Source of the DNA: Synchiropus splendidus
Lineage: Eukaryota; Chordata; Actinopteri; Syngnathiformes; Callionymidae
Length of the DNA stretch: 64,000 bases
Reading direction: 5' to 3'
NCBI RefSeq assembly: GCF_027744825.2
Contig: NC_071335.1
Span: forward strand, 27,741,001-27,805,000
In this document: positions 49,946 to 61,284 of the stretch, piece by piece
How positions within the stretch are numbered: the first letter of the stretch is position 1
How the letters are laid out: the number at the start of each line of letters is the position of its first letter
Notes under the pieces: generated by a model
Told to the model about the DNA's origin: nothing
Databases searched by the model: none
What the model saw: the letters and a program-made list of their open reading frames with translations, nothing else
Program-made: the position numbers and the translations under genes

Positions 49946-51060
49946 TTTACTGAAGTTGGTGTTTTTATTAGATTTCTTCATTGTGGGTGGAAAGTTGGGT
50001 TGTTTTTTTTTCTCTCCCATGAGTTTGTGATCAGTTATTTACATGTTAACACAGATTATACTGTACAAGCCAGTCTATAAACATGGTTAGGTTCATTTCA
50101 ATGGTTGCATCACTACACTTGTATCACACCCTTGCTATATAAAACGGTCTGAATACACATGCATCAAAATAGTGTACATAGAGTAAGGCATGGCCTCGAA
50201 CCAGATTAATGTGCTTGCAGTGTGTACACATAGGATTTTGAAATATTCAGCCTCCCCTCAAATGTGGCATCCACATGCATTTTGCTTCAAATTAAATGGC
50301 ACAAATACAGTATTTTCATCTTCGAGACCAAGCTGAGAACATCTGCTTATTGTTTACAAGCTAATGCAGACGCTTCATTTAAGTACTGGTACAAATTCAC
50401 ATTCCCTCTGCATTGTCTTCAGTTGCAAAAGTATGACTTAATGATCGCTTTCTTTCTAAAGATGTCATTATCTTATTTAATTCCCATCTCATTACCCCTG
50501 ATCTTCTCCCCTTGTCCTGGCTCATCTCATCCCTGCCTAATGGCATGCTTATCCCATTTATTCTGGAAATGGCTGAACTCTTTGTTGTCTTTAAGAGACA
50601 AATTGCACTTTTAATGGGAAGTTAATTTAGCATAAAAATGGGAGCGTCGTAAGATGCTCTCTGATTTCTTTCTTTTTTTTTTTGAGCCCAGGCTGCCTTT
50701 AACTGGGTGTGTTTTTGTGATTCGAAATCACAACATATTAAACAAATGACAGATATAATAATTTTCAAACCTGTTCTTCAATAGATTGATTAAATACTAA
50801 ACTAAATACATATTCCAGTTGAGATATTAAGCAACTGTTTTCCAATTAATGCCAAACATTTGTAGGCAATAGTGTGTACAATTATTCTGAATTTATGTAA
50901 TGGTGAATTTCTGCCCCCTCCATTGCCATCACCGCCAGCACATATAAAGGGGATCCAGAGAGCAATATTTAAAACGAGAACTATTCGAATACAGATCATC
51001 AAGAAAACAATCGATAATAATCAACAGAAGATAATGCTTCTGTTTCCGCTTGTCCCCTTG
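49946..51060. other. short intergenic segment between ldb1 and armh3
   Basis: About 1.1 kb, AT-rich, with no coding exon recognised. In mammals the single-exon HPS6 gene lies between these two; it is not here. Confidence 0.6.
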
Positions 51061-51186
51061 GAGCCGCCGTACTGAAGTATCCATGAGACTTCCGCACATG
51101 CGTAGACTGACCTATCAGTTGATGCTGATCGAGCACTGTCACTTGGATTTATGAACTACGTTCTCACTTGAGACTTTGTCTTTGAG
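51060..51186 (+). promoter_or_regulatory. armh3 promoter and non-coding first exon (candidate)
   Basis: A small CpG-containing patch with an NRF-1-like sequence (CGCACATGCGTA, imperfect) is followed by a consensus donor at 51187 (TTTGAG|GTAAGA). The next acceptor, TTTCCAG at 51906, leads into the exon with the start codon, so an untranslated first exon ending at 51186 fits. Confidence 0.5.
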
Positions 51187-51914
51187 GTAAGACTGAGTAA
51201 CAGTGCACTAACTATTATGTATTTGAGCTTATCAATTCAGCCACTTGAGAGACGCGTGCAAAATACAATGCTGAACTAATGTTAAACATACCTGACATTT
51301 AGCTGCTAAGCGTTAGCCGAAGGAATCCAGTAGTGGGGAATGGCATGTAACAAAAATGCATATGAGTGGTTTGAGCGGCAGTTAGTTTGTGTGTTGTGTG
51401 TTGTTTGGTATTTTCTAATTCAAACGAAGCTAACGCGAGCAGATTTGGTTAGCTTGTATTGGCTAATCTAAAGTCAGTAGCTACCAGCCCATCCCAGCCA
51501 GCTAATTATACATTCAGGTGAAACCTTATCTCAGTCACTGTGTTTGACTTCGTCATTGTTTCAATAGGTGTTTTTTTCTTCTCCTTTTTATTTATTATGC
51601 AACAGTGAACCATGTGTCTATTATGAACCCATGAACGTGTAAATTTCCTGGAGGGAGTCATCCCAAAGGGATCAATTATAGGGATCAGTTATTATATTCA
51701 TTGAATTAGTTCGGCATGTACAGTATGATGAAGAACGTCACATTATCAGTGCGTGGTAAATTGGCCCTTTTCTGGTTCTTCACTTGGTATGCTTCTTGTC
51801 AGTTAGGAAACATGCATTGTAATATGTGTGTAATGTGTCCTCGTAAATAAAAATACATGGGTGACATGATTTAAAAATTATGAAATTTAACATACTGTAT
51901 TTCCAGACTACAGT

Positions 51915-54900
51915 ATGTCTCAGGGGGAAAAGAAGGCTGGTCTGCTGAGGAGGACTTCATCCTCCAAGAAGCCTTTAAAAGAGAAGGTTGTCCTGATGTA
52001 CGATGAGATCTTTGCGGTGAGTACAATTGTTGAGTGAATGTCTGTGATGTATGTTTTAGAAGAGTCCATTTGCTATAACGTGTCAAAATCTTTTTGCATG
52101 GTTTTCAGAAAGAAGACCCCTCCAAAAACAACCCTCGCTTCTGGGATGAGTTGTTTCTTATGAAGGTACTGTGAAGAGTTGACAGATGAGAAATGTGATG
52201 AATCTGCATTTATATGTATACATGTATTTATATCCAAGATCTGGATGATGTGAAAATTATATTAGAATAGTTGCCGTTTCCCAAAGCGGACGCTAGAATT
52301 TTATTTTCACGAGGCACTTCACTTGGATGAATTTAATTGATAATTGATTTTTTAAAAATAATTTTGTGCGGTGATCAATAGTTGAAGTTGCTAATTAAAA
52401 TTAATATTTGTGAATTATAAATATTTGTGATATCTGTGAATATAATTAAAACAGTGGTCGTTGTATGTTGTTTTGAATTAAAAAAAAAAGAAAATAAACA
52501 CCATCTTGTTTTTTTCATTCAGTTCTGTTTTTGTAGAGTAGGCTTGAGTTTCATGACAGGCACCTTTAATACAATCTTGACATTATTCTAGTTCTTGATG
52601 TTATTATTATTGAGAATTCACTATTGTCAAATTCAGGCGTACTACTTTCAATCAGCTCCACACTTTCCACCTTTCTTCCAGGTGAACCTTGAGTATTTAG
52701 AATCTAAACTGGAGAGTGTGGATGGTGAAGAGGTTCAGCGAATCCAGGACAACATCAACTCTCTGTTCCACCACTGCGTTCAGGCTCTAGGAGAGGAACA
52801 TCAGATCAAAGTGGTCAATGCACTGCAGGTATTTTCTCCTTATGTTTCTTTCTAGCGGTTACGGTTTGTATATCGGATAAGATGTTGTAATACTTGACTT
52901 GCACAAATTCTGTATTCACATGGCCATTATTCAAAGTTATAGTTCTTTGCAGTACTTTGAAGAAACCTTTTGAAGTGAAGGTAAAACAAATGTACAAACT
53001 ATGTGTACCTTATTCCCGCCTTGAAGTGCGTAAAGGTTATTTTAAACAATGTGCTACGAGACACTTGAACTTTTTCTGACTGTTTTTTCCACTTTGTCCA
53101 AGACCCTCTGTGCCCTTTTTAGAGGAGTCCATCAGAAGAATAAGTCAGCATCTGGCTTTGACATCATCAACATGCTAATGGGCTTTGACAAGGCTGAGAA
53201 GAGAATGAAGGTAATTAGACAGCTGGTTTAAACGCTTTTCTCCACCCTGTTCCTGACCCAAGGAATCAAATTATTAGGTTCTTCCATCCATGTCAGTTAG
53301 TTGTGATACATCGATTGACCTCCAGGCACCTGTCCAATTTAAATGTTCACACACAATACAAAACACTTTTTGTCAGAGAAATCTTCTCAGCTCACTAGGC
53401 TGTTTGTTTGAAATGTAATGTCTTCACTTTGTATTGATGCTCATCTTTTTTATAATTTGACTGGTAGGACCTGATGGAGAGACTGGACAGCCTTGTTTGT
53501 GGCGACGGCTCGGAGAGTCTGAAGAGCCTCTGTCTAAAGCTACTGCTGTGTCTGGTGACGGTGAGGCCTGACCTGAAAAGCCCATGAGAGCTGTCCAATA
53601 GAAGAGGATAATTTTAAACTCTATGATCTGTCTGTAGGTAACAGACAACATCAGTCAGAACACCATTCTGGAGTATGTGATGATCAACAGCATCTTTGAA
53701 GCTATTCTGCAGGTATGATGAGCACAATCACACAGCTCAGTGTTGAACTTGCAATTCAACATTGAAAAATTGTAACTGAGATGAATCATTCTCCAACTCC
53801 TGAATGAGTTTTAAAATGTTTTATATAGAGAAACCTTAGATGAAGTTTGAAATGAATGATGATTTTCCACATTTTTTTTAATTTTGTAAGAGTTTTTTTT
53901 AAAGGCACTCTGATGAGAGATCATGCTGAATTCAACAGTGTACCCAGCTGTAGCCTGACAAATGACTATTAAGATGCTTCGTTTGCTGTTTTATTTTTAT
54001 TTTTATTCCCCGACTTGTGCGCCTCCCTCCTTTCTGTCTAGATACTGTCAGATGTGACCAGTAGAGGGCAGCATGGCTACGATGCTGTTGTCCTCCTTGC
54101 TCTCCTGGTGAACTACAGAAAATATGAGGTGCGTTTCTTCACCGTTACGCAGCCAGTATATATCTTACTGTTAATTATGATTAATATTGATCGAGTCTTA
54201 ATTATTTGTCCTTGTGTTAGTCTGTGAATCCCTACATAGCGAAACTTTCCATCGTGGATGACGAGCCAACACTGGATGTAAGTATTCTAGTATGGTAACC
54301 CATAAACACCGTATATTTATAACAGAAAAAATGATATGGACATTTTTATGTGTTCCACAGGGAATGGGTGTTGTTGTCCATCAAGCTCTGATGGAGTATA
54401 ACAGGTAAGCTGTAACTCTTCATCTGTGAAGTCATTTGAATTCTGACTAAGCCACAATGGCAGGGTTTTTTGTTTGATGCCTTTTTCTGCTATAAGTCTG
54501 CAAATGAGGTCATTTATTGTTTAACTTATTTATACTTCACTTTTAAGTTTATTTGGGGACTTCAAATGCGATGTGAAGTTTTGATGGTATTTTAGGAAAA
54601 TATATTCGTTGTCTGTGTAAGTCAGGTGCCTCAGGGGCATGGAAGGTCACAGTTAACTGCATTCTCACTGCCTCTTGGATAATGGGTTGAGTTTAGGAGA
54701 GAGATTTGTTCACAAATCGTATTTAAGCCGACATCAAACTCAGTCATTACGTTTCCTCTTACTTTTAAAGGCAGTACAAAGACAAAGAAGAGGAGAACCA
54801 GGGTGGGTTTTTCTCAACCCTCACCAGCATGGTGAGTATCAGTCGACTCACATTTCATTTGGTGCAGAGAAACCTGTCTCAGGTTTGTGCTTTTCATTGT

Positions 54901-57900
54901 GTGCTCAGGTGGGCAGCATGTTCATTGCAGATGCTGATGAGAAACTCTCTGTGCAGTAAGTACAGTTTTATCCATAATATTTTTCTGTCTAACTAATCCT
55001 TCTAGTCACCAAAATTGTCATCTTGGTCCACCTCAGAACACAAAATCTGAAAACAAATGTCCCTACACTAACTACGGAAAGTAGCCAAGTAACACACACT
55101 GAATATGAATCACTATTGTTCAGTTCAGAATGTTGCACCTTGTCCAGAACATAAGCGTCTTGTGGGTGTTTTTCAGATAGTTTTTAGTGTTGATCTCAAA
55201 ACATCAGCTTGATGAAATAACTCATGATTCCTAGATTGCCAGACTGATTAGTGTTTGCATGCTGCTTGTTTTCAAAAGAATGAACATGCTTGATTATTAA
55301 AATTAAGTTAAAATGTGAGTGTTCTTTTCTATTAGGATTTATGACAATCATTTAGTTGGATAATTTCCAACTGTACCTCTGTGCCTCGAAACTATGTAAC
55401 CAACAGATGTAAAAAAAAAAAAAAGGATTCAAAACTTTGTCGTCAAGATGATACTAATATAATAATAATATTTCATAAGCGTTCGGCCAAACTTTGGGAC
55501 TCTGGATAGGAAATGTTTTCTTTTCAATTGTGTGTGAAGGAGGCTTAAAATGGTTTTTTTTCGCTTGTAAACTTGATTCAAATGTAACATTTACATTATG
55601 CATCAGCATTATTTTCCAACTTCCTCTTTGTACCAAGGACCAACGAAGCAATCCTGCTGGCGCTGTACGAAGCTGTGCATCTCAATCGCAACTTTATCAC
55701 CGTACTAGCACAGGTAACTATTGCTTTATCTCGTGTGAATTTCGTTCGTCTTATTGGTTGAATGATGTATTCAGTTTAAAACTAAATCCGCTTTGCAAAA
55801 CCCTCTGTATATACCACTACATGGGAACTTCATGTCCTTTATGTACTGTGATTTAAAATGAAGTACTGACAAAGAAAAAAAACTTTTCTTTTTACTTCAA
55901 TTTTGCAACATGAAACCGAGGAACCAAGGATGATTCTTGACACTTTTTATAGCATTTGTTTTTCTTCCAGAGTCACCCTGAGATTGACATTCCAACAACA
56001 ACCGTAACCCCAACTACACCCACACCTACAACGCCACTTGGCACGACACCGCCCTCCCTGGACAGTATGTTTCACCTTATTTCCACAGCTCTGACTTGCT
56101 TTTTTTTGGGGTTGTTCAACATTGAACATGCTCTAACTGCTATACGATTGTGTCTCAGGCTGTCTTTCCTATTGCGCAGAAGACATCTTCAGTGTAAATA
56201 ATTTAACATCCAGTACTTAATATAGATGAATGTTTTAGATGCAGCGTGCCACGGGAGCCCCTCAGAGTTGCAACTGAGTCACACGTATCTGCAAACAGTG
56301 GTTGGGAATCTTTCCCGGCAGTAGGAAATAACTTTTTTCGAGTGAACTCAAACAAATGAGTTGTCTGGGGGAGAGTGAGATAGGGATGTAGATATAGAAA
56401 TGGCTGCGTCGTCATCAGTGTGACTCATCCTGCTGAGATTTAAGATGATCTACTTTTGTTGACAGTAGCTCCATAATGGGACGAGACGTCGCTTCATATT
56501 GAGATATTTGCTTGAAAGAACACAGCCAGAGTAATGGGCCAGCTCATGAAACACATTGAGGACTGTGACGTTGAATAAGAGTTAGGGATTGACTGTGCTT
56601 AGCAAGGTTACATGCGTGCCTGTGCAAGGTTATTTCCTCCGTCCCATTAACTGCATCTGGTGATCACATCTCTCGGCGCTCATGAAAGTCTCAGGCAAAC
56701 TTTCCAAGCACGCCTTCTTACTTTTGTCTGCTTCTGTTTTAGCACATTAACATGGTGCAATCTTGATGCCAATAAAGTAACAGAGAACAATTAACTCATG
56801 TCTTTGTTGCTACCTAGTGATGAACAATCCTGAACTACCTCTGGATCCCAACCTACAGACCAGCAACCTTCTGATTACCTTCTTGAAATATGCTTCAATT
56901 GTAATGCAAGACACTAAAGGTAAGGGATTTCTGTGTTGACCAATGAATGTTGTGGACTCTTTTGTGAAGGTGAATATTGTGTTCAAATCAAATTTTTGTG
57001 GTGCTGATGGCACGAGAGAAAGCTGTACTGTTTACTGTAGTTCCAGCTTTGGTTCCTTTCTGTGAAGGGTTTGACCCTGTCCACAAACAGACCTGCGATC
57101 TGGAAAAGGCATGTTGTAACCTGTGACCAAAGAAATAGTGCATACAATAATTAGTTTTACCTTCCTAAGATTTAATCTTAGGCTTTTAGGCAGTGATATG
57201 AAAGGAACTGTGTCTCCCTTTCTCTTTTTGTCTTCACACCTAAACTCAGTCTCACTGCTGTGTGTTTCAGATGAGCATAGGCTCAACAGTGCCAGGCTGT
57301 GCCTTATTATCCTCACTTGCATTGCAGAGGTTAGATGGGCTTCATTTCTCTCTCTGTGTGGGCGTTGTAAGATGTGCGCTAAATTTCATCTCGTCCTTTT
57401 CAAGGACCAGTACGCTGATGCCTTTCTACATGACGACAACATGAACTTCAGAGTCAATCTGCACAGAATGGTGAGTTTGTGATCTCGAAACGCCATATGG
57501 GGATACGCTGCTGAAACTTCCTGATTTTTGGCTGGTGAATAAAATTGTTGCATCCTAGTATGGCTCTTAATATCCATCAAGCAAAGCATATTATCTTTAT
57601 TAAATTAATTGAGCCAGTGCCACTAATGTTTATCTTGATTGACTCATGTTGATGTGTCTCAAAACTTGCTATTCTCTTTTGGTATTAATTTACTGAATGG
57701 AATAAACAAAGGCTGTTGTTTTTTTCTTTTCATTCCGCAGCCAATGAGGCACAGAAAGAAGCCTGTGGACAAGAACACCCCTTCGCGACCACTGGTGTGT
57801 GCCGTTCTCGGTATGAAGGCGTCATTTTATGAATTATTTACATTACTTTTGTCTGTCACAATTTTGTTGTGGTGGGAATAATGGTGTTGAAACGCCCTTG

Positions 57901-60900
57901 TCATAGATCTGATGGTGGAGTTTGTTGTCACTCACATGATGAAGGAGTTTCCCATGGATCTATATCTGTAAGTATGTTTTCATGTGCTTTTGAAGCCTAG
58001 CCAAAAAAAACCCCATCTGATCTGCTTGTCTTGTTCACTCTGCAGACGCTGTGTACAAATCATCCACAAACTCCTCTGCTACCAGAAGAAATGTCGAGTC
58101 AGGTTGCACTACACTTGGAGGGAACTCTGGTCAGGTAATCAAGAGAACACTGAAGTTACAGTAGTTTTCTAGGCAGTTTGGTTTAGAAGTCAAAGAAGTA
58201 GAATTGTGCTACTACATAGAAACCGAAGGGTGATAAGCGTACAACCTGGGTCAATGCTTTTATTTAAAGTTTCCTCTACAAAATACTAATCTGACTAAAA
58301 AAAAAATCCCTGCATAGTCAGCGTGAAAACAAAGCATCAAGGATGATTTCCGTATTTTCTTTACTCATTTTTTTGGTGGGCTCAGTATTTTGACTTTGGT
58401 CTCTGGAGGAGTTACAGCTTCTGCGGGACGAAGCTGATTTCCTTCTGCAGTGTTGATGTTTAGAAGCGCATTGCATCATTAAGGCAGATAATGAGCCTCC
58501 ACAGAGTGCTATCCATCCTGTCTGACTTGTTTGTGCGCCGGTCAACGTTAATAGCATCACGTTTCCGCTCGTAATGGCCCCATCGGGCTGCATTTCATTG
58601 CAATAGTATTTTTTCTAATCAGACCAATAATCACCTTAACTGCTCAAAAACCTGAGAGCCTCTCGCTGCCGGTGATAATAGCATCGCATGAAGGAACTCG
58701 GAGGAGGTAAAAAAAATGACCCGAATTTAATCAATTCTGGCAGATTTTGTCCTTTTCTCCACTTGCTGAAGAGCTTCTTAATTGCTTCTGGTGCAGCATT
58801 GGCATTTTGTTTCTGTGATGGTTTTTCTCCAAATAAACCCACACAGGAGCCTGAATCCGCTCCAGGTGTCCCTCATTCTGCTATAATTAAAAGGGAAACT
58901 ACGACTTGATGGTTTGAATCATGTTCTTTTTAATGCTGAGCCTGAAAAAGTTTTCCACGATGAATTTTCTTGAAAAAGGGGGCTAAGACTTGTGTACAGT
59001 GTACTGCCCTCAGTGAACTTTTTAAGGTTTTCTTTGTGACATTGTCTCCTCAAATGTCTCTTCGCAGCCCTCATCAACCTGCTCAAGTTCCTGCTGTCTA
59101 ATGAGACAACTCTGTTGGCCAAATACAACATTTTTCATCTCGCCTTAATGGTAAGAAAAAAATGGAATGAAAAACTTTTAAGTCACAGAATGGAAAAAAA
59201 CACTGTAAAACCGGTAAAATGTAAATGTTTGTGTAAAAACACCATATATATTATTGTTATTATTATTATATTTTCCATGCGCTTTCAGTTTAGTAATTTC
59301 AGATGGTTTGTGGAAGATAACATGAGCCAAAGTGCCCATCTATGTTTTTGTTGTAATGTCACAACAACCTCTGAAGCAATTGAGCGAAAAAAATAAATCA
59401 ATTCATCCTTAAAATAATCTTCTTTCACACTGCAGCCTTCATTGGTAATTCTAGGTGAAAAAGAATCTTTTAATAAACTAAACAAATAAAAAGATATATC
59501 CTGGCTTTTACCGCTGCACCCGAAGATCAAAGTCATTGTATTGATTTTACATTTAAATATGTGAGTGTTGGTGCATGTTTGTGTGTATGTGAATGCAGTG
59601 GCCTTCCCACAATTGCTGATTCAATATCACATCAGTTACATTTTGAGTGACATAAAAAACTGAAACTAGCTAAGTTAAATTATTGCCATTTCTGACATGC
59701 AAAAAAAACCAAGACAAAAATATTTACAAAAATAGGGAGAAAAGGCACCAGGAAAAAAGAAATCGGGGGAAAAAAAGTCTTCTGGAAAAATGTCATCAGG
59801 GCAATAAGTTACTTAAAAATATATACAGTAAAGGCCATGTAATCTGAAAAAACTCACCAGGGAAATGATTCACCTGAGAGTCATCTGCAGAAGAATGTGA
59901 TCATGAAAATACATGACCAGAACAAAAGTCACCAGGAAAAAAGTCACTTTGGGGTAAGGCATCAGGGAAAAGTCAACCGCCAGGAAACATTACAAGGGAG
60001 AAAGTCATCCAGGGGGGAAGTCAACAGGAAAAAAGTCACCAAGAGAAAAAAGTCATCATTGGGGAAAAAAAAAATACAAGTTGAAATGTGCGGGATATAC
60101 AAACTCATCATTAGTAAAACACTCATTGCAGTTATTTGTGTTGCAATTGTTGTGTCTGCCTTGTCGGAGTAAAACAGAGTCTCTGAAATTTGTGAAATAA
60201 TTATGGTTAAAAATGTGTCTCTCTATAATATTGAATCAAACTATTGTTGTTGTTTTATTTTCCTTCTTGCGGTTGTATTTTAACACACAACTTTGTTCTG
60301 CAGGTTGTAAATCTGTTCAACATGTTCATCACTTACGGCGACACCTTTCTGCCCACGTCCAACAGCTACGATGAGCTTTACTATGAAATTGTCCGAATGC
60401 ACCAAGTGTTTGACAACCTGTACTGTATGGGTAGGTTTCACTCTTCACATCTAAACATGTTTTTAACTTATAACAGTATTTCACGTCCCTGCCTTTCTCA
60501 TCTTCAGTTCTCCGGGTCTCAACCAACACAGGCCAGTGGAAGGAGGCGGCCAGTAAAGTGACACACGCACTCATCAATGTCAGGTAAAGAGCTAAAAAAA
60601 AAGAGAGACTTGATTTGCATGGGGGTAAATGAAAGTAAGATGAGAAATGCAGCTACTTTTGATCAGATTTCCATCCCACATACTTGATAAGTCACTGGCC
60701 AAGGCTGGGACGCTACATCGTCTGAGGCATCACTCTTCTTACTCCTGACATTAACAGTTCCCACTCCACTGCTTCATTGAATCATACTGTTTCAGCGTGC
60801 ATGTGGAGGGGTTATGAGATCTAATACAGTTTTTCAGCAGCAATATGAATAATGGGAGGTCAAAATCGTCTTTCTAAATCTAGTTAGTTTTATTTCATAA

Positions 60901-61284
60901 ACCCTTTAAAGCAAGAGGCGGAGACTCACTCTTCATGAAATAGAATGCCACCAGTTGTTTCTTGTTAAAAGTGGTACCTTTCATCTGATGTTGCTGTTCA
61001 TCTCTAATGCCCTCTTAGCTGCTTCAGATCAAATCCCCTCCACTGGAGCCTAAAACTGTCCTTTTTTTCTTTCCCCTGAAAAGTCCTGGCAGCTACATGA
61101 GCAACTTTAATTCCCTTGGACTTTCAGCCAACTTGTGGATTAGAAGTTCAAAGTGTCATTCCACCACGATGATTTTAATCGTGTGTCTCTGCTGTTGTCC
61201 AACAGAGCCATCATCAACCATTTTAACCCAAAAATCGAGTCTTATGCTGCTGTGAACCACATCTCTCAGCTGTCAGAGGAGCAG
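51915..61284 (+). CDS. armh3: armadillo-like helical domain-containing protein 3 (C10orf76), 23 coding exons, 3' end outside window
   Basis: Conserved Golgi-associated protein that binds PI4KB and GBF1 and supports Golgi PI4P; it is also a host factor used by some enteroviruses (known for the human protein). Exons: 51915-52016, 52109-52165, 52682-52828, 53103-53210, 53468-53560, 53638-53712, 54042-54128, 54221-54277, 54361-54404, 54771-54831, 54909-54955, 55638-55713, 55971-56064, 56818-56919, 57271-57329, 57405-57470, 57741-57810, 57907-57967, 58046-58134, 59068-59150, 60304-60430, 60508-60583, 61206-61284. Phases agree; 620 codons are present of about 690 expected, so the last exon or exons lie beyond 64000. 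Seen: start [16 protein letters not shown], helical repeats throughout, a threonine/proline linker near residues 325-345 ([12 protein letters not shown]), and a conserved stretch [20 protein letters not shown]. The start has an upstream acceptor and fits the family. Confidence 0.95.
59710..60075. repeat. degenerate minisatellite of AGTCACCAGGAAAAA-type units
   Basis: About 15-20 diverged copies of a 14-18-bp unit (AGTCAYCAGGRAAAA) lie head to tail in the armh3 intron 59151-60303. The unit is purine-rich on the plus strand. A frame at 59897-60172 runs through the repeats and reads as Lys/Ser/Gln-rich repeats, but it has no start context or splice support and is not taken as a gene. Confidence 0.75.

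Noticed and set aside
59710..60075. CRISPR-like array
   Set aside because: Units are degenerate, contiguous and without unique spacers, in a vertebrate intron; it is a minisatellite.
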